Of a DNA stretch of 64,000 bases, positions 46,401-59,590 are shown piece by piece. The DNA comes from Dromaius novaehollandiae (taxonomy: Eukaryota; Chordata; Aves; Casuariiformes; Dromaiidae), in assembly GCF_036370855.1 (NCBI RefSeq), contig NC_088100.1, positions 41,178,254-41,242,253 on the forward strand. The letters run 5' to 3'. Under the pieces are notes generated by a model, which made no database searches, was not told the DNA's origin, and worked only from the letters and a program-made list of their open reading frames with translations. Made by a program: the position numbers and the translations under genes. The stretch's first letter is position 1. The number at the start of each line of letters is the position of its first letter.

Positions 46401-47676
46401 TTGATATTCTTTGTCAATGGAGAATATTCAACAGAGAAATATTTGTAAACTCTGTATAATATGTTACAAGTATTTAAAAGGATTGAAGAAGCCTTAGCTT
46501 TCTTTTTGTTTACAAATTTGGGCCTGCAATAGGATTGGAAAATTAGAATATGAATATATAATACACTTTTCCTTCTCTTTTTCCCCTTCTTTTTGTATTC
46601 CCCTTGTATTGAGCCAGAGAGAAATGGGCAGGCTAACCACATGAAGGAAAAATGGCACCAGAGTATGTCCTCCTTTTCCTTATTTTCCTTAGTTTTCTCT
46701 CTCTGTATTATACATTATTGACAACTGATGGTTATGTGGCAGTACAGTACGCTAGATAACGTTTGGTTCGGTCCTGTAGCACTGATACATTAAAACTGTG
46801 ATGTAATTCTTCTTAATCCTGTTTTAGTAGCCAGAAGTCCAAGGACTGATTGGCATAGTTCAGGAATGTAATTTGATCATGTCTGAAATGCCAAAATGTG
46901 TTTTAGCCATATTAGGCGACTGTTGTGGTTTCAGGGTAAAAAAAAAAAAAAGCTCTCAACCATTTGTTTGCTACTCTCTGTCTCATTTTCCCATGCAAAA
47001 TTCCTCTTAATTTTTTGCCACTTTCAAGAGTTTCTAGACTTACTCTCTTATCCTTGATTTAAGAATTCTCTGTTTCTTTGTTCTGTTCCTTTTCCTTTAG
47101 AAATCTCCTATTGTTCTACTAGTTGCCATGTTCTTTACAGCAGTTAATGACAGTGCTTAGTCAGAGCTTGAACACATCAGGTAGTTTAACAAACCTTTAA
47201 AACCTTTAAAAAGAGTTTGTGAGAGAACAAAAAAGGATCTGAGCATTTCTCTCATGCTCTTCCACATGGCCTTTATCAGAATGGTGGTTATAACACTTCC
47301 TCTGAGGCTTTTTAAAAGCTAGCTGTCTCTGTGTTAGGGATTTTCTTCCTCATCCTCCTCTCTTCCTGCCTTAAGACTTTTATCTTTCTCAGTTTGTGAT
47401 CTAGTTGTTTTTTTCTGCCTTCGCTTCCATCGTTGTCTCTTTGGGTCTTGGGGCACATTTTTCCATCTCTGACTCCCTTTAGCTTTGTCTGCTCCAACAT
47501 CAACAGTTCTCAGACTTCTGGGGCTGCAGTTCCAGCTTTGTTAGGCTTGCAGTCCTAGCACCACAGTGCTGTGTTGATAATGCTGCTCTACTGTTCGCCT
47601 TGGTAGGAGTGATGGGGGAAGGAATCTCTGTTCTTATCCTACATGACAGGAACTGCCTCCTTCTTTATTTTCCTGG

Positions 47677-47698
47677 TTTTTTTTTTTTTTTTTTTTTT
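47677..47698. repeat. T22 homopolymer
   Basis: Twenty-two T on the plus strand. A simple repeat. Confidence 0.9.
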
Positions 47699-50466
47699 GC
47701 CATTTGCTATATGAATGAAAATGGGATCTGTCCAGAAGGAGTCTCCTAGAATATAAGAGATATAGGGGTGCCGAGCTTCATAAGGGTAGGGAAGCAGAAT
47801 GCCAGAAGGAAAATCTGCTTCACTTCATATTTCTCTTCAGCAACTGGGCAGTTTTTGTGGGCAGATAATGTGGATATTCTCCGTGGGGTAACACTTTGCA
47901 CAAGCTGGTTCCTCATAACAGTATGAAGAAGAGTCAGATGTGCTGAAATTTCAAAATGTTTATTAACTATAAAGCAGGTATACTGAATTGTGTGGTCCTT
48001 TTTAGTGCTCACGATAGGGCAGAAACATCCATTCTTGGCTGCAGACAAATTAGAAATGTATGGAGATTGTAATGGGTGCAAAAGTAGTGTCACACTCCAC
48101 AGTTCCTACCAGTGGCTGACCAAGGAGGTGCTTGCAGTAAGAGAACCTGACTTTGCAAAGTTATAGTAGCCTGGCCTGTGAGGTGAAGCCTTTCTGTATT
48201 TTACTTTCTTCCAAGCTGTGGGAAAACACCACAAGCAGTAAGAAGCCAAATCTCTTTAAAGCCAGCTTCAGTTCCCAGAGAGAGGGCTTCCAGGGCACAG
48301 ATGGTCAGGAGAGATCATAGTGCCTGGGTTCCTGCTGGAGCCCATGTGTGTGCTGGGAAAGGGGGAACCAGGGAGCAGTGGGGATAAAATGGGGCATCGT
48401 GTACCCTTAGCACTCTGGGCTCCCTGAGAGCTGAAGCTTGTGGGGGCCAGATTTGTGTCCATTCCAAAGCACTTTCTTCTCAATAAGGAAGAAAGGGGGA
48501 GGGGAGGAGTGTCCTAAGTACAAATATATGTAGTTTCTGTTCAGCTGATGAACCTGTGACTTCTTGTGCAGAGCCATTAGGACAGAGTCTTCAATGGGAG
48601 CTGAGATGCTATCCTGTTAGGAGGAGCAGCTTCAGGAAAATCAGTGTCTGTGCTAAAGACTCTTAATCACCTAAAATGCTTGCTTGTTAGTGAAGTTACT
48701 TTTATCTGTGCTAAGAGCTTGCTTGTACAGGAGATTTTTATTTTACCTGAGCACGTATCACATTTCAGTGCAGCAGATGGCATGTGTCCGAAAAACGCCC
48801 TTTAGTAAGAGAATAAACGTTGTGAAAATGCACACTAACCCATCAGTATTTTCTTTGGTCCTTTTTAACATCACCTGAAATGCAACCTTATGCAATGCTC
48901 AGTATAGTCACCTGATGCAAGACCTAAGCTCTTGTGATATCTACTTTCTTCTGTTCATATGCTTGTACAGCTGGTGAGATTGTTAAGAGATACATGGAAG
49001 AGCATATGGGTTTTGAGGTAGATTGTGTTTGGTTGAGCTGTAACCTGTATTGAGAGGTTATGTAAGATTAACTTCAGTTACTTTGCCTGAAAGTACCTTC
49101 TGTCAACACACAGCTTTTTAAAATTAATTAATTGAGATCTTAGTTTGCACTAGAAGTAATCTTCCAGAGAACCGGAACATGTGATTTTTGTTTATTTTGA
49201 GCTTGGTGTAGAGGCATTCCTAATTAGTCAAATGCTGAGCTGAAGGTAGCAGACTGTTGCTCTGTGCTGCCTTACCCTGCCAGAGCAACTGAGGAAGCAC
49301 AGTTTGGAAAGTGGGCTAGTTGATAGGTTGGAACAAAAGAGCTCTGGGGTGGGGAGCCGTAAGTCATGCTCTTGTTACTCGCCTGTGATTCCTACTGCTG
49401 CTTGCCAGCATGGGTAGTTTTCTGCAGAACTTGCAGAGAATTTAGCAAGTATTGAAGAGTGCATAGAGGGTGCCCACAGAGAGCTGCTTCAACTTTGTCT
49501 GCCATGAGATCAGTCAATGGCATCAGGATTTCCAAAGCACTGTGTGCCATGACTGCTTAGAGACTACCCACAAACCTCACTATAGAGATACTGTTGTGGA
49601 AGGCAGGTTGACTATTTGTCAGCTTGAGAAATCCAGAGAAAAGAGCTCTACTGCTGAACATCAGCTGTTTCATAGCCTTACAGCTTCATGGGAGATTTAG
49701 ACTACTTTTTACAGGTATTGTTTCTTATGATAGTCTTCCTTCTGTGAGGAGCTTGGAGCATGTCTTGGTATTTAACTCATCCTGTCCCTGACCACTTGCT
49801 GATAATGGTAGAGCATTACTTCAGACGTCTTCCACTTATATTCTTTAATTACCTAGGGTAAAGTTAAGCTGTCCCTTTCTGTTTGAAGCATCCAGTGAGA
49901 AAGGCTTCAGAAAACCTTCAGCCTGATACAGGCTATGAAGAACAGGCATATATTCCCTCTCTGTAGTTTGCAAGTCTTGTCCGTGTGCCCTGTCAGACTT
50001 TCTGAAAGTCCATGTTTCTCCTTGCTCATGCAACCACCCTGACGGGTGATTTGCTACATCAATGCAAGCTATCCACTGACTCTTCAAAAATAGTCAACTG
50101 GTATTGCAGGTAGTAATGGCAGTTAATCTCTGTGCAGACAACAATTCTTATGGTGGTGTTCTGCCTCTGCAGCTTTAGGGGTAGGCCCCGTTTGTTCCAT
50201 TCTTCTGCTTCTTTGCATTAGCTGTGTTATCTTTTTGTTTCAGAAAAGATACAGAAACCTTAGGAGTTACAGATCCAAATCTAGCCCCATGTACTGCAAT
50301 AAGGGTGTGTGCAGTACCATTTAGAACTTACTGTGGTTACGGCACTCACTCTTAGGTTGTTTAGGCTGACACATTTAAAAACCTCACTGACAAAATTAAT
50401 GGATAAGAGGAGCAGATTCAAGGAGTTTTAGACTACTGCCCCTGTTTTAGGCTACCCAGTTTATAT

Positions 50467-50493
50467 CTTAACAAGATTTTATATCTTGTTAAG
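50467..50493. repeat. 11-bp perfect hairpin with 5-nt loop
   Basis: CTTAACAAGAT (50467-50477), loop TTTAT, ATCTTGTTAAG (50483-50493). It is a tight perfect hairpin. The stem is too short for a microRNA precursor. Confidence 0.9.
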
Positions 50494-53400
50494 TATCAAT
50501 GAGAGAATCCTGTGGCATAACTCTGAGCATCAGAGCGTTGCATCCTTGGATGTGAACAAAACAGTTCATGAGGAAAATACTTCTAGCAGGTGTGTTAAAG
50601 TAGGATGGATTCATTTTTTTGCTGCAGAGAAACTGCCACACTTTAGGTAGGGCTGGGTATTTTCAGATGCATTTGGAAGAGAATATTCCTGTTCCCAGTC
50701 TGCATGTTTCCATTCTTTTGTTGGAAGGTTTTTTTTCCCTCAGTTCAAGAAGTGGAAGGAAACTTGACTGTGCTCCCTAATCTGCTGCAGTGCAAAATCA
50801 ACTAAGTTTGTTTATACACTCCTTCATCTGTGGCTTCAGCCAGCCACATTTTTACTGGCATGGGTGAGGAGTCCAGAGGTCAAAGGGCCAACCTGAACAT
50901 GGCAGTGTTTGAAATTCAGGCCATCGCTTGCCCAGCTCAGCCACATGGTCAGATCTAAGTGGGAGCACCTGTATGTTCTCTTCCACTGGCTCAGTCTGAG
51001 AGTATTGCAGCCTTCGGCCAAGAGGCAATAATACGTAAACAGTTGCAGCCATTTTCAAAGAATAATGTCTTTTGGCCCTATGAGAAACAAACTTACTCAG
51101 TGCAACCTCTTCATGTCAACATAACAATAAATGTGCAAGTAACAAATTACAAACCTTTAATGAATGCTTAGTTAGTAAGTAGGCAATGTCTTTCAGTGGA
51201 CCAGATGAAAGAACTTTACACAAAATATGTAATTAAGTGTCTTTTCCCATTTTGTACTGTTTCTCCTTCAATAGTTAAACAAGCCAGACTGAATTAAGGG
51301 AGTGGAGTAGTTCAGGTTATTTATATGGAACACTTTGGTCGGGTGCTTGTTTATCTGATGACCGTGTCTTTGTTTTGTCATGAGAATAAATGGTTGAATA
51401 CATCTTTTCCAGTCTCTGATTTCTAAGATAGCTACTAAGCTATCCTTAGATATTCATCTTTATGCATAACTAAAAATCATACATCTGTATTGTATAAGTC
51501 ACTGAATATATTTTAGAAGGATACTTAGTTTCTTTTTAATGTTTCATATTAATGCATTATATATATCTCTACATTTGAATGCTCTATATCTTAAAAGGAG
51601 TTAATGTACCCATACCTTAACGCTCTGTAGTGCTTAAAAAGGATATTCTATCTCTTTTTTTGGTTGAAAAATCATTGCAGCTTTTGCAATCCACAGTGCT
51701 CCATTAGGCAAGATCATATTTAGGCTGTACAGTCCATAAAAACTGCAGATAATGGGTACACAGATGGCTTGATTTAAGACTGGTTTCATAGGTATGCCAA
51801 AAAGATGAAAAGCAAGGGGCTGAAGGGGGATGGGAGAGAGATTTGTCTTAAAATAATTCTGTGGACAGTACATGTTTTTGTGGTTTAGAACATTACACAA
51901 TATCTGGTATCTAAAGTGTTTGAAAATTATGGAGCTGGAAAGGACTGAGGGCTTGGCAAACAGCATCAGCTTTGCTGATCCCATGTACAGAGTGGAACAA
52001 GAGTGGGCATGGTGTGGGGCAGGTCAGTGCGGCCTAAGGCCTTTTACGGATAGTTCTTCAAACCTCTGTCAGCAATATTATTCACCCATGTATTGGGACT
52101 GTCTTCAGAAACAAATGTGTATTGCATAAACTAAACTTATTCCTGGAGTCTCAGGTTGTAACATCTGAGTCAGCAAATATTAATATAGTCAGCCTAATAC
52201 ATTTTGATGAAGCAAAATCTTGCACCAGAAAACTACTTCTGTCATTATTGTGCAATCTTTCTCAGCCTACAACTTTCTCAGGCTTAATGCGCCCTTCCCC
52301 CCCCAAATCTGCAGTTGTAAAAATTCTGCTGTCATGTCACGGCATGTCTTGAGGAAACCTGAGGGGCATTTTTAATGAGAATTAGTTTAGAACTCCTGGC
52401 TTGATTTATAAAGAAAAGAAAAATCTTAGAGGCAGTGTGCTCCTACCTGTGAAAATGTTTACGTTCTGCTTAATGATGATATCTGCTTAACTTTCACAGA
52501 TGCAAGTGGAATAACCAAATGCTTGCCAGTTTTCCACTTAGAAGTATAGACTCTTGCTCTGCTTAAATGCAGTGCAACTCTGTAGAGAGAGAAGTGGAAA
52601 AGGTAGAGAAGTAGAGATTTTTGTTCTAAATTTTATAGTAAATAAACACTGAAGACTTCAGCATTGGATGTTTCCTACAAACTTTTCCTGCAGCCTGTCT
52701 GTGAGAAATAAAACTGAAAATACTTTATTTTTTTAGCAGTTTGGTCTACTGTCCTTAGGATGTTTTTATAATTTTTACAATAGTGAGCTGGACAAGGCAA
52801 TATGTCTTTGCTTTTAGTTCCTATTAATCAACCTATGTTAATGTATGCATTTCATTTTTGTGTTTGTTTTCGAGCAAGGTTTTATGTTAGAGCCTCAGAA
52901 AGAAGAGACATGTGTAATCTTTCTGCAATTTACGGTATAGAAAACCCCTCCAGCCTGTGCTGAGAATACCTATTACAACAGGTGCCCTAAGACTTACCTA
53001 CATCACTGTTCAAAGTGCCAAACCTGTTCTCACTAGACATCATTTCTTACCATTCAAGAGCACCACCATCTCTCCTTCCCCTTCCTTCCCTCCCTCTACA
53101 CCACCCCCAAAAGCTCAACGCCCAGCATTCCCCTCGTGTCTCGCAAGTGTGCGTGGAAGTCCTTGCCAAGAAGCTTACCATGTTCCTCTCCACTGGCCAG
53201 TCCACTTCTACTATCTTCTACACCTATTTCATCTATCACTTACTCCTGTAGTTCAAGTAATGAAAGAGGCGTGTACTGTGGTTTTAAATATACTGAACAC
53301 AAATCCTGTGGATTATTAGCATAGGCAAGTAGTATGAGAGAACATGGAGGCATGGATTGATGCTGCTTGTTTGGTTTTCTGTGGCTTTTGTTTAAAAAGG

Positions 53401-54147
53401 AAATTAAATAGGAAAAACTTTAAGAAAAGAATGCTGTAGTGTAAATCTTAAAGACGTGATGGTGTATGCGTTGTTCTGTGGGAGACCTGCCTTGCCTGGT
53501 GTTCAGGATAAGCAGGGAATGAGGTAGAGCTCTTGAGAGGTAAGAATGTGCTTTTGTGCTGAAGCCATGAACTGGAACCCAAGAGTAAGCTTGTACCACC
53601 AGGAATAATGGTTGACTAATTCTGGTGGTTCCTGACTTCTGTATGATTTGCTTTTTGACCTTAGTGTTGCATTAACTCCTTCAGGAACAGGCATTTTGTT
53701 TAGTTTTCTTGTTGCAATTCTAAACCAACAAATTTGTCAAAAACAGGATGGCTTTCTGTATGTCCATTTCTTTTACTATATTCTTTTGCATGAATTTAAT
53801 TGCTTGTAAATCTGGAAAATATCTGTTTCTTTTATTTCTCATTTTAATACCTACCACCATACTACTGTACAGAAGTCAAATCTCTGAGGAGGTTTCTTTG
53901 TGATATATTAATGATGGTCAGTTGATATCAGTTTAGATTAGGAGAATTGAATAATAACCAGATTTTGTCCCTTGTCTGGCACTGAGCAGAAGTACTCTCT
54001 GGAAGTGCCCTGTTTTGCAGAGAAGGTGTTATTTGGACAGTGGCACTCTGTTGCCAAGGAGCCTGGATGCCAAGTCCAGGTCAAATACTTGTTGCTCACT
54101 TTTGGTTCTATAGACTTTGTTTCAATCTCTTAATTGATTATTCTTTC

Positions 54148-54171
54148 TTTTTTTTTTTTTTTTTTTTTTTT
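54148..54171. repeat. T24 homopolymer
   Basis: Twenty-four T on the plus strand. A simple repeat. Confidence 0.9.
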
Positions 54172-57094
54172 GTGAGCTTTGAATCACAGGAAGAAAGAGC
54201 AACATTCCCTTCTTAATAATGATAGGAAAGTCTTACACTTCTGAAACTTCTGAAGTGAATTCCTTTGTATCGTCCTAAGAGATATGTTTTTAATTCAACA
54301 TGCGGTCTAGCAAGGAGGAAGGATCTTTTCAAGTAGAACTTTTCCTCAGATGAGGAAAATGTGAATTTGTAGGTCTTAGTCTTCAAATCTGTTTAGTGCA
54401 GATCTACAAATGAGATACTTTGCTACTATAAGAGCAGAGCCAGAAGGCTGCTGGCTTAAAATCACAAGTATCTTCCTCTTCTGTAAATAATTTGCCAATA
54501 TGACTATTTAGCAAAGTCTGTAAAAAGGAAAACTTTGTGTTCACTAAGGGTACAGTCCTGCTCTGCTTGCTACTTCTGGCAGAAATTCTGTATTTTAAGA
54601 TGGGGACAGGATTGATTTCAGATTCTTAATTTCTTCTGCCTTTGCTGCTTCCTGCTGAACTTTTTTTCTTTTTAATACCCTGAAACACATTCCAGAAATG
54701 TCTGTGTGAGAGAGAAGAATAAAAATGCCAAGTCTGCTGATGAATAAAAGACTTTGTGATTAATCTTGTAAAATTGGACCTTTTCATTCAGTGTATATCT
54801 CCATTACTGAGTCTTTTGTTGCTGTCTTTTGAACTGGAGGGGAGAGGAGGAGATGTTAGTTGTTGTCCTGTGACACTTGCCTCTCTTTTACCTGAATTAC
54901 CAGGATTAGTTGTTTTTACTCTGGGAGGAGGGAAAAAGGAGGACAATGCGAAGGAAGTTAATGCAAATGTAGTAGGATTCACTCTGTATTTTTAAACCTG
55001 AAGATGCAGGTATCTCCCCAGACATCTTCCTGTTTTTTGTTGCTGGTCAGTCTGCGTGCCTGGCAGTCACTCTCGTCTGGGGGAGCTTTTTAGCATATTC
55101 TAATCCTTATTTCACATTAAAATCTTTTGGACAAAAAGTCTGACTTGGGAATTAGACTGCCTCTCTCCATGGTAAGTCCACGTCCTGTGTTTGACTTCTT
55201 TATAGTGTATGAGAGAGCTGGCTGGGAAGATTGTCCCTTAGTGCTGTTTCTGACACTTGCAGCAGCTGACGTCCCTTTAGATTTCAGGGGGAGAAGTAGT
55301 AAAGCAGTGGCAAACACTTTTTTTTTTTTGTCTGAGAGAGAGCTCTCCCTAGCATTACAAAAGACTTGTTGAGAAACTTAGGCCTGTGGCCTGGCTAGAT
55401 GGGATCTTCTTTCCTCCTTTTTCTCCCTTCCCAAGGGAGAAAGGAGAGAAACTGGAATTAATGCAAATGCATTCAAAGGCAAGCAGCTTCTGCACCCACT
55501 GTCTGCAAGGGTAGAGGCACCCCATAGCCCGCACCACCAGCTACACCTCCTGATGCAGAGATGAACTGACTCCTCTCCGTTTTGTCTGTAGGTGGAAGGG
55601 GTCAGATGCACTCTCTGCCCCTCTCAGTGTTTTTGTTGTGGTAAGGGATCTTAGGACTTATTTCCTCCAAAGAAGCTTCCTCTTACTCTGTGCAGATATA
55701 CATCCTTAATGCAGATCTGTCAGGATCACATATTCCAGATGAGCAGAGTTTATGGTGAGCCTGTTCTTGGTTTATAGCCTAGTATTTTCCTATGTGAAAC
55801 TTCACAGACTGGTATGGAGGGAGAAAGCAAGCATGCTCCTATTTTCAGAACACTTTCCATGACTAGTTTTGTCCTTTGCCCTGCAAAAGCTGATAGTACA
55901 GAGATAAAAATTTGAAAGGAACAAATAATGTGTCATAAACCAGCATTGGTCCTATTGCTCACTTGAGAGAATTCATTATAGTATATATCCTTCTAGCTGG
56001 GTGTGCAGCACTGACTTCTTGGGAGCTAGATAGCAAATCAATGCAGAAAAATAGAGCTGTAGACGTGTGGTTCCTTATGGTTGTGCTGAGATACCCTCTT
56101 CTCTTCTGCCAGTAGGAACACCTGTGAAGAAACTCCTTTGCAATTGGAATCAAATCGGTAACATTACTGTAAAAGTGAATCTCTGTTCTTAAGGCATAGA
56201 TAGAGTAGGTGATATCTTCCGTTACTTTCAGACCTTACCCTGTTTTGTTATGGAATCACAGAAAGTATTCCTTCAAGTCAGAAAATGTTGAGTATTGTAA
56301 AAATTACAGTGTACAGCTGCTGAAGAAAAGTTACAGTGTATATAGTTGTGTTAGAGTGTGCTTCCAACAAAACAATGTGGAGGGGGGAATTTTCTACCCC
56401 GTCTAAAGACTTATTTTAAAGGATTGTCTGTTGTCTGGTGTTACTGCTGCAGGTCTTCAGGACCTAGTGTCCAGACCTGAACTTCTGCTGCAGGCTTCTC
56501 TGCTTTCTCATCACTCTACATCTCTCCTCTTCCGAAGCCCACCTTGCCACTTCCTCTTCCATTTAATGAAGACAGAGGACTCTTTATTGTGTGATAGCCA
56601 AAATTTAGTACAATAGTGTTACAGCAGATGGTCTGCTAGCAGAGCAGTCATTATCAGATGCGTGGCATTTTCTATATGAGGAAGATCTGTAGCTGTAAGA
56701 ATGGAAGGGAAGGCAGGTAGGCGATGCCTTGTTGTATGACGCTGTGCATCCATGTGTCTTCCAAGGGACTGCTAATAGATGTGAATGACGTTGTGAAATA
56801 AGTCCCTCTTAACCTGCTGAGGAGGAATGACATCTGCTCAAGCACAGGCGAAGGTGGAGCTAGGTCTCATATTATGTGGAGACAACTGAGCAGACCAACC
56901 AAATGGATATGAAGTTCTGTAACAAATATCCAAAAGGTCCAGTTTTATTCCACTTTTTTCACGAGGGAAGGGTGGACAGATCTGTTGGGATATAAAGTCA
57001 TCCAAGGCCATTTTTTCTTTGGCAATTGGGAAGGAAGAAGCCAAGTTTCACTGTAGAATGTGCTTTTAGTTCGCTGGTCAGATCATCTGATCTG

Positions 57095-57481
57095 AGCAGA
57101 GGCTGAGAGAGCTGAGACTGTCTAGCCTAGAAAAGAGAAGGCTCAGGGAATCTGATCAATGTGTATAAATACCTGATGAGAGGATGTAAAGATGATGGGG
57201 CCAGACTCTTCTCAGTGGTGCCCAGTGAGAGAGCGAGAGGCAATGGGCACAGACTGAAACACACAAAATTCCACTTGAGCAGAAGAAAACACTTCTTTAC
57301 AGTTGAGCACTACAGCAGGTTGCCTGGAACTGTTGTTGAGTCTCCATCCTTGGAGATGCTCAAAACCTGACTGGACATGGTGCTGGGCAGTCTGCTGTAG
57401 CTGACCCTGCTTGAGCTGGGGGATTGGACCAGACGATTTCCAGAGGTGCTTTCCAATCCCAACTACTCTGATTCTGTGTTC
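57095..57481 (+). mobile_element. CR1 retrotransposon 3' fragment, sense
   Basis: About 390 bp of 5'-truncated CR1. Landmarks: TCTAGCCTAGAAAAGAGAAG, ACTCTTCTCAGTGGTGCCCA, GGCAATGGGCACAGACTGAA, ACACTTCTTTACAGTTGAGC, CTTGGAGATGCTCAAAACCT, TGCTTGAGCTGGGGGATTGG, and a final CTCTGATTCTGTG octamer-type tail. It overlaps the 69-codon frame at 57161-57370, which is therefore not a gene. Confidence 0.95.
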
Positions 57482-58247
57482 CTACCATTTCTGTTTCACT
57501 TTCTGTTCTACGTGAAGTGAGCTTGCACTGGATACAGTGTTGGCTTTTCTGATGATAGACAAAGCAGGACTGATCTATTCATTTCATAACTGCCTCTTGG
57601 AAGACATCACTTTGTTGATGCATTCAGCGATCAGAACATATCTTCTTCATTTTTGAAAACGTAGATCATCCAACAGTTGTTCTTTGGAAGTAAAGTGAAC
57701 TTTAATGCATTGTAAAAGTTTCTGAGCAGGTGAACATGTGTAGTCTACAGGGAGAAACAGCTTCAACAGCTTCACTGTCTTTAAAGATTGGTTTTAGCGT
57801 GGAGCTTCTCTCCCAAAAATATGATTAAAATATGACACTGCCAGTAGTTACTTTGGATACTTGAGCCATTAAGTCTTTCAGGATTTGGAAAGCTTTCTTA
57901 AAAATGAGGTAGCAGCAATATTAGCCTGCAATTCTCTCAGAGAAAGACATATTTTCTTTTCTTTTTTTTTTCTTCTCTATCAAATGGTGTATAGGAATCT
58001 TCAAAGGCTTATTCTAAATATTCCCTTGTCGAAGGAAGATTCCACCATCTTTGGATATAATTGTATTCCTCTGTGAAACCATCCTTTGACCCCTTAGTAT
58101 CTTTTATTTCTTCTGGCAAGAAGATTAAATACAACGTAAGCCTTGTAATTGAATTCTTGCTTGTACGAATTAATAAGTGTATATACTGGTAAATATGAAA
58201 ATCCATTGTCACTTTTAAAATTAATATTCTTTAAATGCATTTATTTC

Positions 58248-58293
58248 ACTGAATCACAGAATAGTTGAGGTTGGAAGGGACATCTGGAGATGT
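58248..58293 (-). mobile_element. CR1 retrotransposon 3' end, antisense, very short
   Basis: GAATCACAGAATAGTTGAGG and TTGGAAGGGACATCTGGAGA are the terminal 45 bp of a CR1 in reverse orientation, abruptly truncated. Confidence 0.88.
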
Positions 58294-59504
58294 GTGGAAG
58301 CTGCAGGCCTTGCCTATTAGGAGAGCGCTTTAAATACCTGAAGGAAACTAAATCTACGTACACTGTGTTATTCTGTGGCTGATTGAAGGTGAAACCACTT
58401 TCAGCTCAGACGCTTTGAAATGAGTTGCTGGTCTCCAAACAGTAATAACCCAAATAGAGCGTGTCTTTAGAAATCATTTTAGAGTTAGCCTCACATCATT
58501 GCCATATTTTTGTCCTTCACCCTTGATTGACCTTGTTGAGCAGTGAGCATCTGGTGAGGGTAACAATGATGAAAATGTAACCATTCAGAAGGAGGCAGGA
58601 AAAGTGTTTGCACTAAAAAGTTTACATTGGGTGTTGAGTTTTATAAGTGAAGCAGTGAGATCTTACAGGATGGCTATTGTTCCAACAGCAACTGGACAAA
58701 GTCACCAGGCCATTGCAAGGTATGATCTTGTGTTATGGAGAGAGATTGTGCTGATCAAAATTTCAGGCCAGTAAGCAGTCATTTCTTGATTTTTATTTTA
58801 AAAAATAGCATCTCTAGCTGCTAGAAAGTTAGCCTCTGAAAAACCAACATCATCTCCGTCTTTTCTGTTGTAACTAGATGTTGAGTTGGCAGTTTGCAAC
58901 CACGAGGATCCTGCTTTTGCATCTTCTTTCTCCGTGACAAACTGTGTGTACTTAAAATTGGCCGTAGTTCTCAAGTCTCTACATGCATTCCCTCCTCTTT
59001 TATATTAATTGCTTTACTATCTGTCAAGTCACTAATGGTCATACTTTTAAGAAACGCACCCTCTATCAATTGTAGCTTATGCCTCTGTTGATGTGGCTTG
59101 TCAATCAGGAACTGATTATTCTAATTTTGGAAAGTATGGATGGAGTTTTAGGAAGCAGATATTTCCATGGCGTCAAAGATAGGTTCTGCTTCCATGCAGT
59201 TACAATTGTAATGGATGACCTGTGTCTTTACTATTTATGGAAAAGAGATTTTTTTCGCATAAGCATAGTCAGTTTTCTCAGTTTCCCTTCATATACTGGA
59301 AAGAAGGGAAATATTTATTTCCTAATATTCTTAATGAAAAAAAAAAAAAGGAGAGTAAAGTGGGCCATTAGTCAGTCATAGAAATTTGGGGAGAGGAGTA
59401 GGGTGACGAAGGGTGCCTGCCACCTTTAGACACCAGAACATTTTACACAATTGCTTTTGACATTGTTCATGTATTTTATTTCATGAGTTTTGAATGTCAG
59501 CAGC

Positions 59505-59590
59505 CTGATGGTTAGAGCCTGACTAGAAAATGTATGTTTGAACTCCCTCACACTGGAAGGGGAGTAAATTTAGGATTTCCATTTCCCGCC
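59505..59590 (+). repeat. Possible ancient SINE fragment
   Basis: GATGGTTAGAGCCTGACTAG, then GTATGTTTGAACTCCCTC resembles the 5' tRNA-like and 'gttcaaatccc' part of MIR-type SINEs. Diverged and tentative. Confidence 0.35.

Noticed and set aside
46304-46642. 112-codon minus-strand frame
   Set aside because: AT-rich, no domain, no splice or promoter context; expected by chance in 64 kb.
57161-57370. 69-codon plus-strand frame
   Set aside because: Lies within a CR1 3' fragment and is noncoding.
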